Assembly: GCA_030248225.1 (NCBI GenBank)
Contig: JASANE010003332.1
Span: forward strand, 36,259 to 100,258
Direction of reading: 5' to 3'
Source of the DNA: Trileptium ribeirensis
Taxonomy: Eukaryota > Nematoda > Enoplea > Enoplida > Thoracostomopsidae
DNA: 64,000 nt
The translations under genes and the position numbers were made by a program. Shown here piece after piece: positions 21,801 to 30,690 of the stretch. The notes beneath the pieces were generated by a model. That model saw only the letters and a list, made by a program, of their open reading frames with translations, did no database searches and was not told where the DNA came from. How positions within the stretch are numbered: position 1 is the first letter of the stretch; each line of letters starts with the position of its first letter.

Positions 21801-23318
21801 TTGTGGCGTTTGCCCTGCTCCTGCTCCAACTTCGTCCTGTCCCATCAATTTTTTACTGACATTTCAAGTATAGTTTGTATCCGACTTTCGCTCTGTCTCC
21901 CCAACGTTTTTTCAAATTTTGAGTAAAACGAACAAAAAGTTATTTTTTCTTCAAATCTGTAAAAAAGATGTGTGACAGGAAGAAAGTTGTAGGACGTCTG
22001 ACAACACAAATATATGATACTTGTTCCCCTGAAAGTGCGACAAATGGTCCAAAAATCGACCGTGTCATCCCACAGCGTATTCAACTTAGTTTGACTGTTC
22101 CCCTGAAAGTGCGACAAATGGTCCAAAAATCGACCGTGTCATCCCACAGCGTATACAACTTAGTTTGACTGTTCCCCTGAAAGTGCGACAAATGGTCCAA
22201 AAATCGACCGTGTCATCCCACAGCGTATACAACTTAGTTTGACATGAGCGTCATTAGTTTTTTCAAATGCTTGTCATTGACTTTTGGTAATATGGATTTG
22301 TCCAGCCCTTGTCCCCAACAGCTGGAGACGTGCCAAAGCTTATATATAGAGAAGTAATAGTATTGACATCATCACATAGAAAAAATTCAGCAACATTTGA
22401 AAATATGTTCATAAATTATAATTTCTAAAACTATGCAATCCAGCAAATAAGAATATACAATCACTCCAAAATGCGCAAATTACAATGAACGCCATCCGCA
22501 AACTAATATAAGTAATGAAATTTACTAATGTTTACTAAAACTTGGAAATATTAATTGCTTTTTGAACACTTTGTGCAGTATGTCATTGAAAGCCATGGGC
22601 GTAAGCTATATGCAGGTTATGCCGTCCTCGATATACTGTGCCTAGGCTTGAGATTCCGCCCAATCTAAAGTTCTTTTATAAGCCTTGTGCTAATTCCAAG
22701 AAGAGGTTGGAGGCCTGCCGCCGGCATAGCCCCCTATTTAAAGGGTATAACTTTACGTATTACTTTAGACATCACTTGGACCAAGGTTACACTTATTATA
22801 ATCCACCTACGTATAATTTCTAAATGACGCGTGATCGTACCCGCAACCACGAGGGTTCAACGACTACATGTATCAAACCCATTTTATACCGAATTTATTG
22901 TTTGGCAATACTAAAGGTGAAAGCATCATAATCTGCAAGACGTAAACCAAGCAATGCTTGGCCTGTTTTACCTGAAATTTGTGTTGTCTGCGGAATGATG
23001 CACAACGCTTTGCTTATCAGCTTTGCTTGACGTCTTATTATCTGAATACATCCTTTCGTTTTCAAGCATTTCATTCCATAATCGCAAAACCGCTGAAGGT
23101 ACGTCATGGTCTTCTGAGGTTTCTGTGCCAATGAGCGAATCTGCAGCTCGAAGTAGCGTTCTCTGGCAGTGACATATTGGAAGACAAGATAGAAATATGC
23201 CCAGTGCAAAAATGCGTAAGAATGATTTTAGACAAATTGTTGCATAACTTCTAGATGAATATGTACTATTTTGATAAATACAATTATTGCCCAAAATTAT
23301 TATTTTTAATTTAATCAT
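6588..23318 (-). CDS. Secreted multi-domain Kunitz-lustrin protein, whole gene model (8 exons)
   Basis: Exons join as 23318-22972, 21285-21065, 20359-20183, 17118-16954, 13906-13748, 11495-11328, 8521-8375 and 6802-6588, giving about 532 residues if exon 8 is terminal. Order: signal peptide, about 135-residue linker, Kunitz 1, Kunitz 2, lustrin 1, Kunitz 3, lustrin 2, Kunitz 4. Each junction has GT/AG and matching phase. Nematodes commonly encode extracellular proteins mixing these two modules; their roles are largely matrix- or cuticle-related or unknown. All four Kunitz domains lack Cys14 and have Pro or Ser at P1, so protease inhibition by the canonical loop is unlikely (inference). The start codon and 3' end are the least certain parts. 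Confidence 0.8.
6803..8374 (-). other. Intron 7
   Basis: AT-rich intron with consensus ends (GTAAAG at the 5' side, TTTAG at the 3' side on the minus strand). No domain, repeat or transposon was recognised inside it. Confidence 0.6.
8375..8521 (-). CDS. Exon 7: lustrin-type cysteine-rich domain 2
   Basis: A 147-base phase 1-1 exon encodes one complete six-cysteine domain. The pattern is N-P-C...GEP...GC...SCP-x-x-YYC-H-VG...LCC, the lustrin cysteine-rich signature seen between Kunitz domains in nematode extracellular proteins. The acceptor is TGTTGCAG and the donor GTAAAG. The exon carries no methionine near its start and ends in the middle of a codon, so it works only as an internal exon. 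Its partner is exon 5, with which it shares the YC-H-VG segment. Lustrin modules are structural or binding modules; no enzymatic role is known. Confidence 0.88.
9765..10840 (+). repeat. Diverged tandem array, period about 173 bp, four units, interrupted by a MITE
   Basis: The marker ATTGCTCTAC (or a close variant) falls at 9791, 9964, 10574 and 10742. The first and last spacings are 173 and 168 bases. The middle spacing is 610, which becomes 175 when the 427-bp inserted element plus one 8-base target duplication is removed. Units also share AAATGAGACC and a TTTTCGTGTATTTT block. This array predates the insertion. Confidence 0.75.
10089..10515 (+). mobile_element. hAT-like MITE, 427 bp
   Basis: The ends are CAGGAGCGTAGC and GGTACGCCACTA, imperfect inverted repeats, followed inward by G-rich and C-rich subterminal blocks (GGGGTGGGGCGGGG; GTCCGCCCCACC). 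Flanking 8-mers are CCTTGCGG (10081-10088) and CTTTGCGG (10516-10523), a 7/8 match consistent with the 8-bp duplications of hAT transposases. There is no coding capacity. Confidence 0.75.
11328..11495 (-). CDS. Exon 6: Kunitz domain 3
   Basis: A 168-base phase 1-1 exon flanked by TTTTTAG and GTAATA. It encodes a full Kunitz domain: G-I-G-P, LLRFAFD, Y-H-G-L-QGNQNNF and the C-terminal DCENSC. Cysteines are present at the 5, 30, 51 and 55 equivalents only. Position 14 is Gly and position 38 is Leu, so the Cys14-Cys38 bond that braces the inhibitory loop is absent; P1 is Pro. Length between the cysteines matches BPTI exactly (R20 to C30, C30 to C51). Confident as a Kunitz exon; inhibitory activity is doubtful. 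Confidence 0.9.
12398..12676 (+). mobile_element. piggyBac-like / tRNA-like MITE, copy flanked by perfect TTAA
   Basis: This copy begins TCTTCCATGCCC and ends in a diverged AAAGGA, with TTAA on both sides (12394-12397 and 12677-12680). It carries the family's GCGTTGTTATTCG block, CCTTAAGGAA palindrome core, A-box-like TGGCTCAGTGG at about 12560 and a degenerate B box before GCGCAGGCTTGAG. Confidence 0.8.
12704..12963 (+). mobile_element. piggyBac-like / tRNA-like MITE, second copy in tandem
   Basis: It begins 27 bases after the previous copy and has the same orientation. It keeps GCGTTGTTATTC, TAGCTCAGAGTGGTTTGCGT and the GTCAAACGTTGCACGAT tail, but has lost the B box (GGCCTTGTTTGGA in its place). 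Boundaries are approximate; CTAA lies at 12704-12707. Confidence 0.65.
13141..13350 (+). repeat. Dispersed repeat of TTTTTGCCAATTT words
   Basis: Short imperfect repetitions of CCAATTTTTGCC fill this stretch. Related stretches occur at about 16395-16560, 31015-31200, 36776-36960, 44330-44400 and 53445-53600, often next to a G- or C-rich block, which suggests a dispersed element family. Confidence 0.5.
13748..13906 (-). CDS. Exon 5: lustrin-type cysteine-rich domain 1
   Basis: A 159-base phase 1-1 exon with a strong TTTTTTTTCAG acceptor and GTATGT donor. It encodes N-P-C-L-x-GRP, then a glycine-rich stretch, M-SC, T-CP-SG-FYC-H-VG and LCCP: six cysteines in lustrin spacing. It lies between Kunitz 2 and Kunitz 3. 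The symmetric phase means it can be skipped or duplicated without changing the frame. It is too short and lacks a suitable ATG to be found as a stand-alone reading frame. Confidence 0.88.
14690..15250 (+). mobile_element. Decayed RTE-type LINE, end of the reverse transcriptase domain
   Basis: On the plus strand, E-D-I-A-x-L is followed by TKTKVVFC, then V-N-V-D-N-FSYLG, IAAASSVFSHL, NICSTAKPRTMN and the hallmark LLFGAETWT. These are the successive C-terminal motifs of RTE/BovB-like reverse transcriptases. In-frame stops (after ITLEG, after LVLT, after LTTY) and the absence of the rest of the element show that it is a dead fragment. It lies opposite to the host gene. Confidence 0.75.
16291..16393 (-). 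CDS. Candidate terminal exon of unknown gene or retrocopy fragment
   Basis: After TTTTCAG, a 34-codon segment ends in TAA: 33 residues with the core IVQRLRRSGYTPGEVGDALR and the ending AEPQWK. It is much richer in G and C than the Kunitz exons around it, and its amino-acid composition looks like real protein (a short helical bundle resembling ubiquitin-associated domains, not a firm assignment). It starts in phase 2, so it does not fit the phase-1 Kunitz gene in whose intron it sits. It may be a captured exon, part of a transposon or chance. Confidence 0.3.
16954..17118 (-). CDS. Exon 4: Kunitz domain 2
   Basis: A 165-base phase 1-1 exon between ATATTTAG and GTAATA. It encodes D-P-C, G-I-G, TTRFFFN, FGSGGNRNNF and TECRTVC. 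Four Kunitz cysteines remain (5, 30, 51, 55 equivalents); position 14 is Gly and 38 is Ser, so the Cys14-Cys38 pair is lost together, and P1 is Ser. The spacing otherwise equals BPTI. It follows Kunitz 1 directly, the only place in the model where two Kunitz exons are adjacent. Confidence 0.9.
17407..17672 (-). CDS. Candidate exon of unknown function in intron 3
   Basis: Following GATTTTTAG, an 88-codon segment starts in phase 1 (which would match exon 3) and ends in TAA. It includes C-N-Y-C, DSTPSGIWLDHCYFVGAG and SYVTQ. It has three cysteines and no recognised domain. No good donor exists in phase 1 (the best is GTAACA in phase 0), so it could act only as an alternative terminal exon. It may simply be a chance open run. 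Confidence 0.2.
18277..18807. repeat. Inverted-repeat pair enclosing about 475 bp (possible MITE)
   Basis: GTGCGTCAGGGCC...ATGTCACGCG at 18277-18304 is mirrored by CGCGTGACATAATTATAGCC...CGCAC at 18780-18807. The inside has several GTGACAAAC-like words. No target duplication was found, so the outer boundaries are uncertain. Confidence 0.55.
19311..19446 (+). repeat. Dispersed repeat, copy 1 of 2
   Basis: About 136 bp closely matching 40078-40212, starting CGGCCCATGTCA, then GACCGGACGTTATA, TTAGAGCGGGGGGTTC, ACTTAGGCTT and TACATGGCTCAT. Part of the right half consists of TTAGGC-like words, which resemble but do not form nematode telomere repeats. Confidence 0.8.
20183..20359 (-). CDS. Exon 3: Kunitz domain 1, with an unusual Cys-Cys
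   Basis: A 177-base phase 1-1 exon (acceptor TTTTTTTAG, donor GTAAAA). It encodes a Kunitz domain with G-T-G-P-Y-R-I-P-RWFFN and Y-S-G-CC-GNSNNF, closing with C-K-V-L-C. As in the other three domains, Cys14 is replaced by Gly and P1 is Pro. Unlike them, Cys38 is kept and is followed by another cysteine. Six cysteines are therefore present but not in the normal pairing; a vicinal disulfide or an intermolecular bond is possible (inference). Confidence 0.9.
20360..21064 (-). other. Intron 2
   Basis: A 705-base intron, the shortest of the gene, with GTGAAA and TTTTTTTAG ends on the minus strand. No repeats or exons recognised. Confidence 0.65.
21065..21285 (-). CDS. Exon 2: linker of unknown function
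   Basis: Preceded by GATATTTCAG and followed by GTGAAA, this 221-base exon starts in phase 2 and ends in phase 1, exactly bridging exon 1 (ends phase 2) and exon 3 (starts phase 1). The reverse-strand frame is open throughout, about 73 codons. It has no cysteine and is rich in basic and polar residues, with a K-R-A-T-R-A-K stretch that could be a proprotein cleavage region, and two tryptophans near the end. No domain recognised. The phase fit is the main support. Confidence 0.65.
21426..21690 (+). mobile_element. piggyBac-like / tRNA-like MITE, reference copy A (265 bp)
   Basis: The ends CCCTCTCATGCCCG and CGGGCATGAAAGGG form inverted repeats and are flanked by CTAA on both sides (21422-21425, 21691-21694). 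Inside are GGTCCAAATGGACC, the perfect palindrome GGTTCCTTAAGGAACC and a tRNA-like unit. The unit has an A-box-like TAGCTCAGTGG and the B box GGTTCGATCC, and a T-arm can pair around TTCGATC. The acceptor stem cannot pair, so it is not a functional tRNA gene. Copy B at 61149-61413 has the same length and is highly similar. Confidence 0.85.
22022..22243 (+). repeat. Tandem repeat, three units of 74 bp
   Basis: Units start at 22022, 22096 and 22170 with TGTTCCCCTGAAAGTGCGAC and are almost identical (one clear base difference, ATTC versus ATAC). Units this alike suggest recent expansion; copy number is probably variable. Confidence 0.95.
22972..23318 (-). CDS. Exon 1: signal peptide and N-terminal region
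   Basis: The minus-strand frame is open from ATG at 23316-23318 to a GTAAAA donor at 22971, ending in phase 2 (fits exon 2). It encodes 115 residues with a hydrophobic core FLRIFALGIFLSCLPIC and a likely cleavage near CHCQ-RT, then a polar region with one N-K-T-S glycosylation site. The signal core begins only after about 30 residues, an unusually long n-region, so the true start may lie in an upstream exon spliced into this one; no other in-frame ATG precedes the core. No splice-leader acceptor could be identified. Confidence 0.6.
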
Positions 23319-26300
23319 TCTTTATTAACGACAAAATTCTGAAATAATGTCATACAATGAATGAGTGAATCTACTTCAGGTGCGTACAATATGACTGTTA
23401 TTTAGTCAAAAATCAAGAAATGAATCTTGCAAAAATTCGAGTTTTCTTTTCTGAAATTGATATTCTCACCTTAGCCAAGGTGAAAATAAGTTCTATGAAG
23501 TATAGACACAGTTTTGTAAGGCCAATTCGTCCATTTCGTACGTTTGTTCTTGATGATCAAATTACATGTTGAATCGGACAACTGTTTTCGCTCTCTGTGT
23601 ATTCAAGAAAATCGCTATTAGAACCATGTTTCCAAGTATTCACGGTCAGCAAATTGCGATACTAAGTCGTTAGTGACTGATTAGACCACCTACGTGTTGC
23701 TGTGTGTTGCGGACCGTGTGCTGTGTGCATCAGAGAAAATCGTGTTCTGTGGGTAGACATCTATTTAAAAATCGTGGTCGTGCGCCAAATTGATGAAAAC
23801 ACTCTAAGTGTACGTAAGCAAAGTGAATTCGTTCTACTATTCTATGCTAATCCTAGCGGCTACGGATACCGGTAGACCTGTTACGAGACTTTATATGCCC
23901 GACAATTTACGTAAATACTGTGTGATTTCTTTAGGACTATTGCACTAACGATTATGACACATGGAATAGACTCTTCGTATGAACAGTTTTAAGAGATGCC
24001 AATGATTTAAAGATGATTTTCTAGTTTTTTTGGCTTTTAATGCCAAATATACACGCCAAAAAACAACATTCTGCATATCGTTCGTGTTCCCAGACATGAC
24101 TTGGTCGTTTCCATTAATTCTTTATTTGCATTGCGCAGGAGATGGATATATATATGAAGTGGCGATATCAGTGTGACTGTGGCTTAACTGTGGGATGCGT
24201 ATGTGTCACTCCGAAAGATTAGGTCCAATTTGCAATTTGTTCGCGGCAATTTGTTTGGCTTGATCGCTATAATTGGACGGTCACGACTTTTGTTTCAAAA
24301 CTCTCAACTCAATCGCCTTAATGCTATATGTGTACCCTTTTTCAACCTGCTTTGGAATGCTACAATTTTTTGCAATTTGATGTATGTGATCCAATTTCTT
24401 AGAATACTGCTTCCAAATTGTGTAAATGTAGAGGTATGATCACATAGTGTAAAATATTTATCGCTTGATATAAAAATTGGAATCAATGACGTAATATATT
24501 ATAGAGCCAAAATGGCGTTATACGCTTCTCGGGATTGCATGAAACTGAACTGCTACTTGTTGCGTTTATCCAGACAAAAATGGCTAATGATAATATCGCA
24601 TTTCACCACCTTATACCACTGGACGAGATCATATTTTATTTTACTTGTTTCTAAAGCTTCTAAAAACGACATTGATCACGTAGGAGAACATTGTTGATGA
24701 GACGCTGCATTACGTATCAAATATAATGGCTACGGACTATGAAGTTAAAGATGTTATATGAGCCAAAACGGACATGTTTTAACGATATTATCTTCTGTAA
24801 TAAGAAAATGCGTGTTTTAGGTTATACTCTTCCTGCCGGATATGGACAATTTTAAAGAAACGTAGCTAATGTTGGTGTCGTTAGTCTCAGCTTTTTCAGA
24901 CTTTTAAAAATCTTCACGAGAACCATAATTACTACAATTTTTTCGATTTATTGGTTGCTCTTGATACCTAAAAGTTCCGAAAAAAATTCCTTATCAAATG
25001 TATGATTATATGTATCATTGGAACCATATCAACAAACAAATTCAATTGTAATAAAATCCTTAATTCTCAGGATAACTGCTTAGGCGAATGCTTAGGATTT
25101 CACTCAAATGGGCGTAACTTTTTAACTGATGAATAGATTTATTTTGACACCATTCGCTTCTACTAGTCAATGAGGTTTTATTGGTAATACAATTATACAT
25201 TTACTGAAATTTTATCGGGCTGGGGGCTATAAATTATAAAACCTGACAAAATTTGCTTGTATTAAAATTTCAATTTGCTCGGGCGTCATTCCATAGCACG
25301 AGCGCATGTCTGAGCGATATTACATCCATGTGTTGACAACTAAAGGTCACATCAACTCTGAAAATATGGGCTTTATCGGCTCACTTATTACTTGGGCTAG
25401 GAAACGAACTAATATTAACCTAAAACATAGTATTGTTTCACCTGTGCTCCCGAACAGGCAGAGATATATCCATAATATAGCTAGTTGTAGACGCGTAGCC
25501 ATAAATGCACAAGACAGAAAATTATCCAAATATTTTAATCTGTCTCTGTTAGCAATGCACTTAAATTTTGCGAATTGGATAGCATGTAATGTAACTATTG
25601 TAAGCACTATTTTGCCAATTTGTTATATAATATCGAAATTTTGCTTTCTGATCTTGCAAATTTGACAATGTGACCGATTTTATATAGAACCTGAATAACC
25701 TACGCCAGATTCGTACATAACACATATTCTAGCCGGCAGTATAAAATCGTATGCGGTTACGTGAATCTTCGAGTTCATAAATTACAGGGTTAAAACCTAT
25801 ATTCGGCCGAATTAATGTCTCCTGATTAACGACGGTAATTAGATATATTCTTGAAATCACGTTTTCTCTCTAAACATCTCTTTCGAGAGAACTTGTGGTG
25901 TAAAACTCCTTTGAAACCAAAGACCACTCCTTTTTCTTACAACTTTTTCCGTAGAAGGGGGTTCAGCGTCCTGCCTGTAAAGGCTAACTTGTTAAAAGGC
26001 AATAGCATTTCATTTCAAAGAATGCTACTGCAGAAAAGATATAAAACATACCACTTTGGACGACTACAATGGTCCACCGCGAAACACAAGAGAGAGCAAT
26101 TTAATGTAAACCGAAAAACTACTTAGATGGGAAATATTCCCGTCCATGAAATATTAGATTGATTTCCATGCGTCGACGGTCCGTATATGACCTGTAAGGC
26201 ACCATCTGTATATACTGTCATTTGCAGGCTGCTACATCTATTTTTCTGAAGAAATTAATATTTATTTCAGATATTTGTTTCTTTGTATTTTTATAATCAG

Positions 26301-26689
26301 TATTGTAACTATATATATTGACATTGTTATTAAAAAAAGTTAAATTTCAAATACTGAACATTTAAAACGCCGTCGCAAACGCTGAATTAGAATATATGAT
26401 TTTTAGAACGGGGTAAAATTTTGCATTTCGTTTCCTTGGTTATAATAAAAATTTGATAACGTACACTTTCTGCAATTAATCGTGTTGTGATGAATTTTTG
26501 TAACCGTTAACCGCATCGACGGTAAATAGTTTTGGAATAAGTTGCTAATAATATTTCATAACAAACGCAAGGTAATCGTTACGAATCTAAAGGGTATTTT
26601 TGAATACTAATGCTCCTGATTGAATTAGCATTAACGAAATCAACCCATCCAGCAACAGTAATTGTGTATAGAGGCGAGATAGAACCGAT
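23319..26689. other. No supported gene; presumed 5' flank of the Kunitz-lustrin gene
   Basis: No promoter motif is evident next to 23318. Open runs at 24203-24439 (hydrophobic, plus strand, ending before a GTATGA), 25306-25665 and 25851-26126 have no recognised motif and are at lengths expected by chance in this composition. A short inverted repeat (TTTTTTGGC/GCCAAAAAA) lies at about 24026-24064. Confidence 0.45.
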
Positions 26690-27150
26690 TTGGATAGGCT
26701 CGTCTCTTTCTGAGCCGTGTCCGGCTCGGCTCCCCACTCACAGACCGATTTTAGGCTCTGGCTACGCTAGGCTCTTCCTGAACCATGTCCGGCTCGGCTC
26801 TTTCGATGAAAAACCACGGTCGGCTCGGCTATTAAGCTCCTAATAATAGAAATTTGCGATTTAGTAATGTTGGAGAGAACATAATATAATATAGAAACCA
26901 CCAACGTAACTATAGATAGTTGCTTTCAGAGCATATAATATCAAAGCCGAGGTAATCTCCGCAATACGATGTTCTTGCTGTGGGCAGCTGTTATAGTTAT
27001 GTTTTTGATTTATAATAGAACTTTTAAGAGCCGACTGCAACTTATTACGATACATTACAATAGATCAGCTCTTACAGACAGATCATAAGCTTTGGCTCGG
27101 CCCGGCTCTGCAGTTAATATGGTAGGCTCCACTTGGCTCGGCTTTAAATA
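26690..27150. repeat. GGCTCGGCT-rich repeat cluster
   Basis: The word GGCTCGGCT or close variants recurs around 26695-26835 and again at 27092-27146, separated by about 250 bp of ordinary AT-rich sequence. Related GGCTCGGCC words occur at 32.1 kb. This looks like subterminal repeats of a DNA transposon, but no terminal duplication was found. Confidence 0.5.
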
Positions 27151-28020
27151 TGTAATGTGAATGTATACGAATAAAAGTTTCCGGGACGATACAAAGCAAT
27201 CACATAAATTCGTTGGCTTCATTGTTGTAGCTCTGTTCCGCATTACAACTTATGCTCGGTCTAATACACAGCCTAAGAAGAGTCGAAAACAGTCAAGTGA
27301 ACTGTTTACTAATATATCCGTCTATTCGATAAGTTAGTTATTCTTGAAACAGTAGCTACTGTTGTTAGCCACAAATGCTAAATTTATGCTGTTGTATTTT
27401 ATCACAGCATTGTTCGTTCAGAAAGATATACGTCTGACACGAAATCGTCAATCAAATATTATAACTCCATCATTCCTCAGGATTACTGCAGGATTTGACC
27501 AGCTCGCAAACAGTCATGTTGCTGATAATAACATTAAAATTCGAGTTACTTTTAAACTTTCCGAATGATGCTGTTTAGTCTGCGCCCGTCAGTCGAAGGT
27601 ACATGTCAATACCTATATATTTAAGCATATTTTCAACACAACACATGCTGAAAATTTGGCTGCGTTCCACAAACCGTTTCCGAAATTCGGTATTTGCAAC
27701 AACTTTTTGCAAATTGTCAATTTTCTGTCAACTGGATAAGTTAAAATTTATCTTGAAACATTATCCTCTTCATTTCTAATTTGGCAGATTTTTAGTGCGG
27801 TTTGCTTAATGCAGTACCACAATATCTGAATTGTTACTGGCTGACGTGATCATGGATCTATGACGTGACGCAGCATGCTGTCATGTCTATATTTGAGCGC
27901 AGGAACTGCAGATATCAAACGCACAATTGATGTGTATGTAAACCCAACCGTAGCAACTCACCTGAATTTACATCAAATATAACTAACGAAAGACGGTGTT
28001 ATTTACTAAATTTAGTGCAG
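27151..28020. other. No gene seen
   Basis: A short plus-strand open run at 27362-27568 begins with a hydrophobic stretch but has no other support. Confidence 0.4.
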
Positions 28021-28517
28021 ATGTGCCCGAGGACATAGCTAAAGTGTATGACCATTTGTGGCAAAAAATTTTGATGCTCAAAAGTAAAAACGTTAAAAAA
28101 TTTTGTGATATAGGCACGCAGGTGTTTTGTGAAAATCAGAGATTGGGTTACATAGCGTTTACCGTTGTTATGTAAATGTATGACCGAAGTTGAACCTGCG
28201 GATGAGTTTTGCAAGTAAATGTGCTTGCAGCAACGTGGAGCCAACATTATTAAACCTTCTTTTCAATAAGATGTGTTTGCAAAAATTTGTTAAGCTATAT
28301 TCGTGAAAACCCCATACCAGAAAATTGTAGCTACGTCTGTTTGAATCCGTGTCACATAACGTGCGTGATACACAAATCTTCCAATCTTACCTACGTGTTC
28401 GCTATGGAAAGATTGACCAAAATTTTTGTAAATATCTATTCAAAGCATAATAACATGCTGTACAAAATTTCTAAGTGCTTGAAAAAGGTGTGTGATATAC
28501 GCACATTGAGGTTGTGA
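28021..28517 (+). repeat. Two weakly similar segments, possibly coding
   Basis: A splice-preceded open run at 28021-28175 (E-D-I-A-K-V-Y ... K-K-F-CDI-G-T) and a second at about 28400-28517 (E-R-L-T-K-I-F ... K-K-V-CDI-R-T) resemble each other in protein and in DNA (TGTGATATA-x-GCAC at 28105 and 28491). They could be diverged duplicated exons or just a non-coding duplication. Confidence 0.3.
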
Positions 28518-30449
28518 AACGGTATCCTAAATACAATATCTACATTATTACAAATAATATAGCTTCATATTTTATTATATAAAAAGTAAATGTTGCACTG
28601 AAATACTCAGACATTTACTGTTAAACGTCAGAAAATACGACCTAATTATGACACATACTGTTTCAAAGGATCACCCCAATATAACCCTGCATCTATTTAA
28701 ATGATATATTCGATATATTAGTCGAGTCTTTTGTGTAATAATTCCAGATTATTCTTAATTTTTAGTATTAAACCAGCAGCATTTTATAAAAGAAAAATAA
28801 CAAATAATTGTATTTAATAGCAAACATTATAGTTTTCTGCTTGCATCGTTTAATACTTTTGGCTTGGTTCAAGCTAAACGTGCGACGTTACCGGTCAAAA
28901 TGTATTTCTTTCGTTTCGGAATCATATCTTGTGGTGATTAATATATACATCCGTTTTTTGCTATATAGCTTGGTTTACATATTTCTTATTCAGTTTTTGA
29001 CTGCTTTCTCAGATTTAATAAATAACGCTGAACCCAACCTGTCAGCGATCGACACGTTTCTGTATATTTTACAGCATAAAGATCAAATTTCGATTCTGGC
29101 TAAAATTACAATTTCGGTTTAGGCTAATTTTCATTCCAAACATTAATTGACGTGTCACATTCTATGTATTTATATAATACAAGATAAGCATTCCGGTCAA
29201 TATGCAAATATCTGTATGCCAAAGAATGTATTGCATTCGTTTCTAAATCCTACGTTGTGTCGCTTACTGTCACAGGTTGTATTACATAGCTAGTCATCAG
29301 GATCTCCTATTTAGTTCTTTCATTTAAATTATGTTTTTATGTAACTGTTGTTCGACTGACATTATACAGTCAAATGTTCACTGTAGATGGAAATTCACTG
29401 ACCGAGAAACTCAGGCAGTAGCACCATATTTTGTGTCGAACCATACTATTGTGAAATATTGAGACGAAATTCTACCAAAATGAAATATTTAAACACGATT
29501 ATTTAAACTATCATGGCATTACTATAACTTACTGCAACGTAGCTTTGAAGATAATTTGAAAGTTTGGAATGTAAGAAAATCCATAAGCATATATACTAAT
29601 TTACGCTGACCAATACATATAACAAATTTTTACTCCGGTGAATATACAACACATTATACAAATTTCTTTCATAAGCAAATATGTGGAACCATTTTTCAAT
29701 ACTTTTCTCGAGGACATAACATTTATGGAAAATCAGAGAGCAGCGCTGGCTCGATTTTTAAAAGCAGCACGAAATTTTGTACAAATAGAGGAATTTAGCA
29801 CAATTTGAGCAATATTTTGCTTCCGAAGATTTTGTTGCACCTTGTGAACCATATCTTATTACTTCGCATAAGTTTGACAAAATAGTATTAATTGTTTTCG
29901 ATATAATGAAAATGTAGAAGCTAATTTTACTATTGAATTTTTGAAATCAATTTATCTGGAAGTAAGAAAACAAATTCTTAGATATACGTCCAAAAAATGA
30001 ATGTCACATATTATTAGAAACAACAGTTTGAAACACATTTCGCACTTACTGTATTGCAAGGATATTTTGACCCACAATCTTGTTAACATTAAATTAAAAT
30101 AAATTGGAACAAAATTGATACAGAGTATTCTAGATCTATCATAAGACTATTAACTTATTATAATGATATACAAAAGGTTGCATACACTAACATATAAGCG
30201 TTTTATATGTCTATGTACATATATATTGCTATACATATTTGAATGGACATATTTAGAATCTACTGCACTTGAAATTAAAATTTAGTGCTAATTTTATACA
30301 CATTTCGTTGCTTAGGATTTACATCATCTTTTAATCAACGCCTTTCGCTTTGACATCTGTGTATATTATAGACTAATGCACCCTACTTTTCTGAAGAAGG
30401 CTATTTATTAAATATACCGCTAAAACATTTAATCTAAGTTTTTCCTTAG
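28518..30449. other. AT-rich stretch, no gene seen
   Basis: A 104-codon hydrophobic open run at 28808-29122 (plus) has no recognised motif; AT-rich DNA yields such runs by chance. No repeats were noted. Confidence 0.45.
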
Positions 30450-30690
30450 CCTTTTCGTGCCCACAATTAGTCTGTTTATCGTGCAACTCTTGACAAGTTG
30501 AAGTCATTCACCGCGAATCAAATCCGCAATGCTCCTTTGAAAGCGGTATACCTAAACCCTTGATCAGTATAGAAACCGTTGCTCTGCTTCTTAAGGGATA
30601 TGGCAACGCACAAATAAATTTATACTGCGCTAAAGAACTCGGATAAAACAATGCTTAGCAACGTGCTCTACTGCCAATTGGCTTGACAGA
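30450..30690 (-). mobile_element. piggyBac-like / tRNA-like MITE, diverged copy
   Basis: Starts CCTTTTCGTGCCC after TTAG (30446-30449), continues with TATCGTGCAACTCTTGACAA (family: TATCGTGCAATGTTTGACAA) and a degenerate B box (complement of GATTTGATTCG), then CTTAAGG and a CGCAC block. Its right boundary is uncertain. Confidence 0.65.

Larger units (their letters stand above)
21286..22971 (-). other. Intron 1
   Basis: Contains the best-preserved piggyBac-like/tRNA-like MITE (21426-21690) and a three-unit 74-bp tandem repeat (22022-22243). Confidence 0.6.

Noticed and set aside
22895..23209. Alternative minus frame across exon 1
   Set aside because: It lacks a signal peptide, would end in phase 1 and then meets a stop in exon 2; the chosen frame ends in phase 2 and matches.
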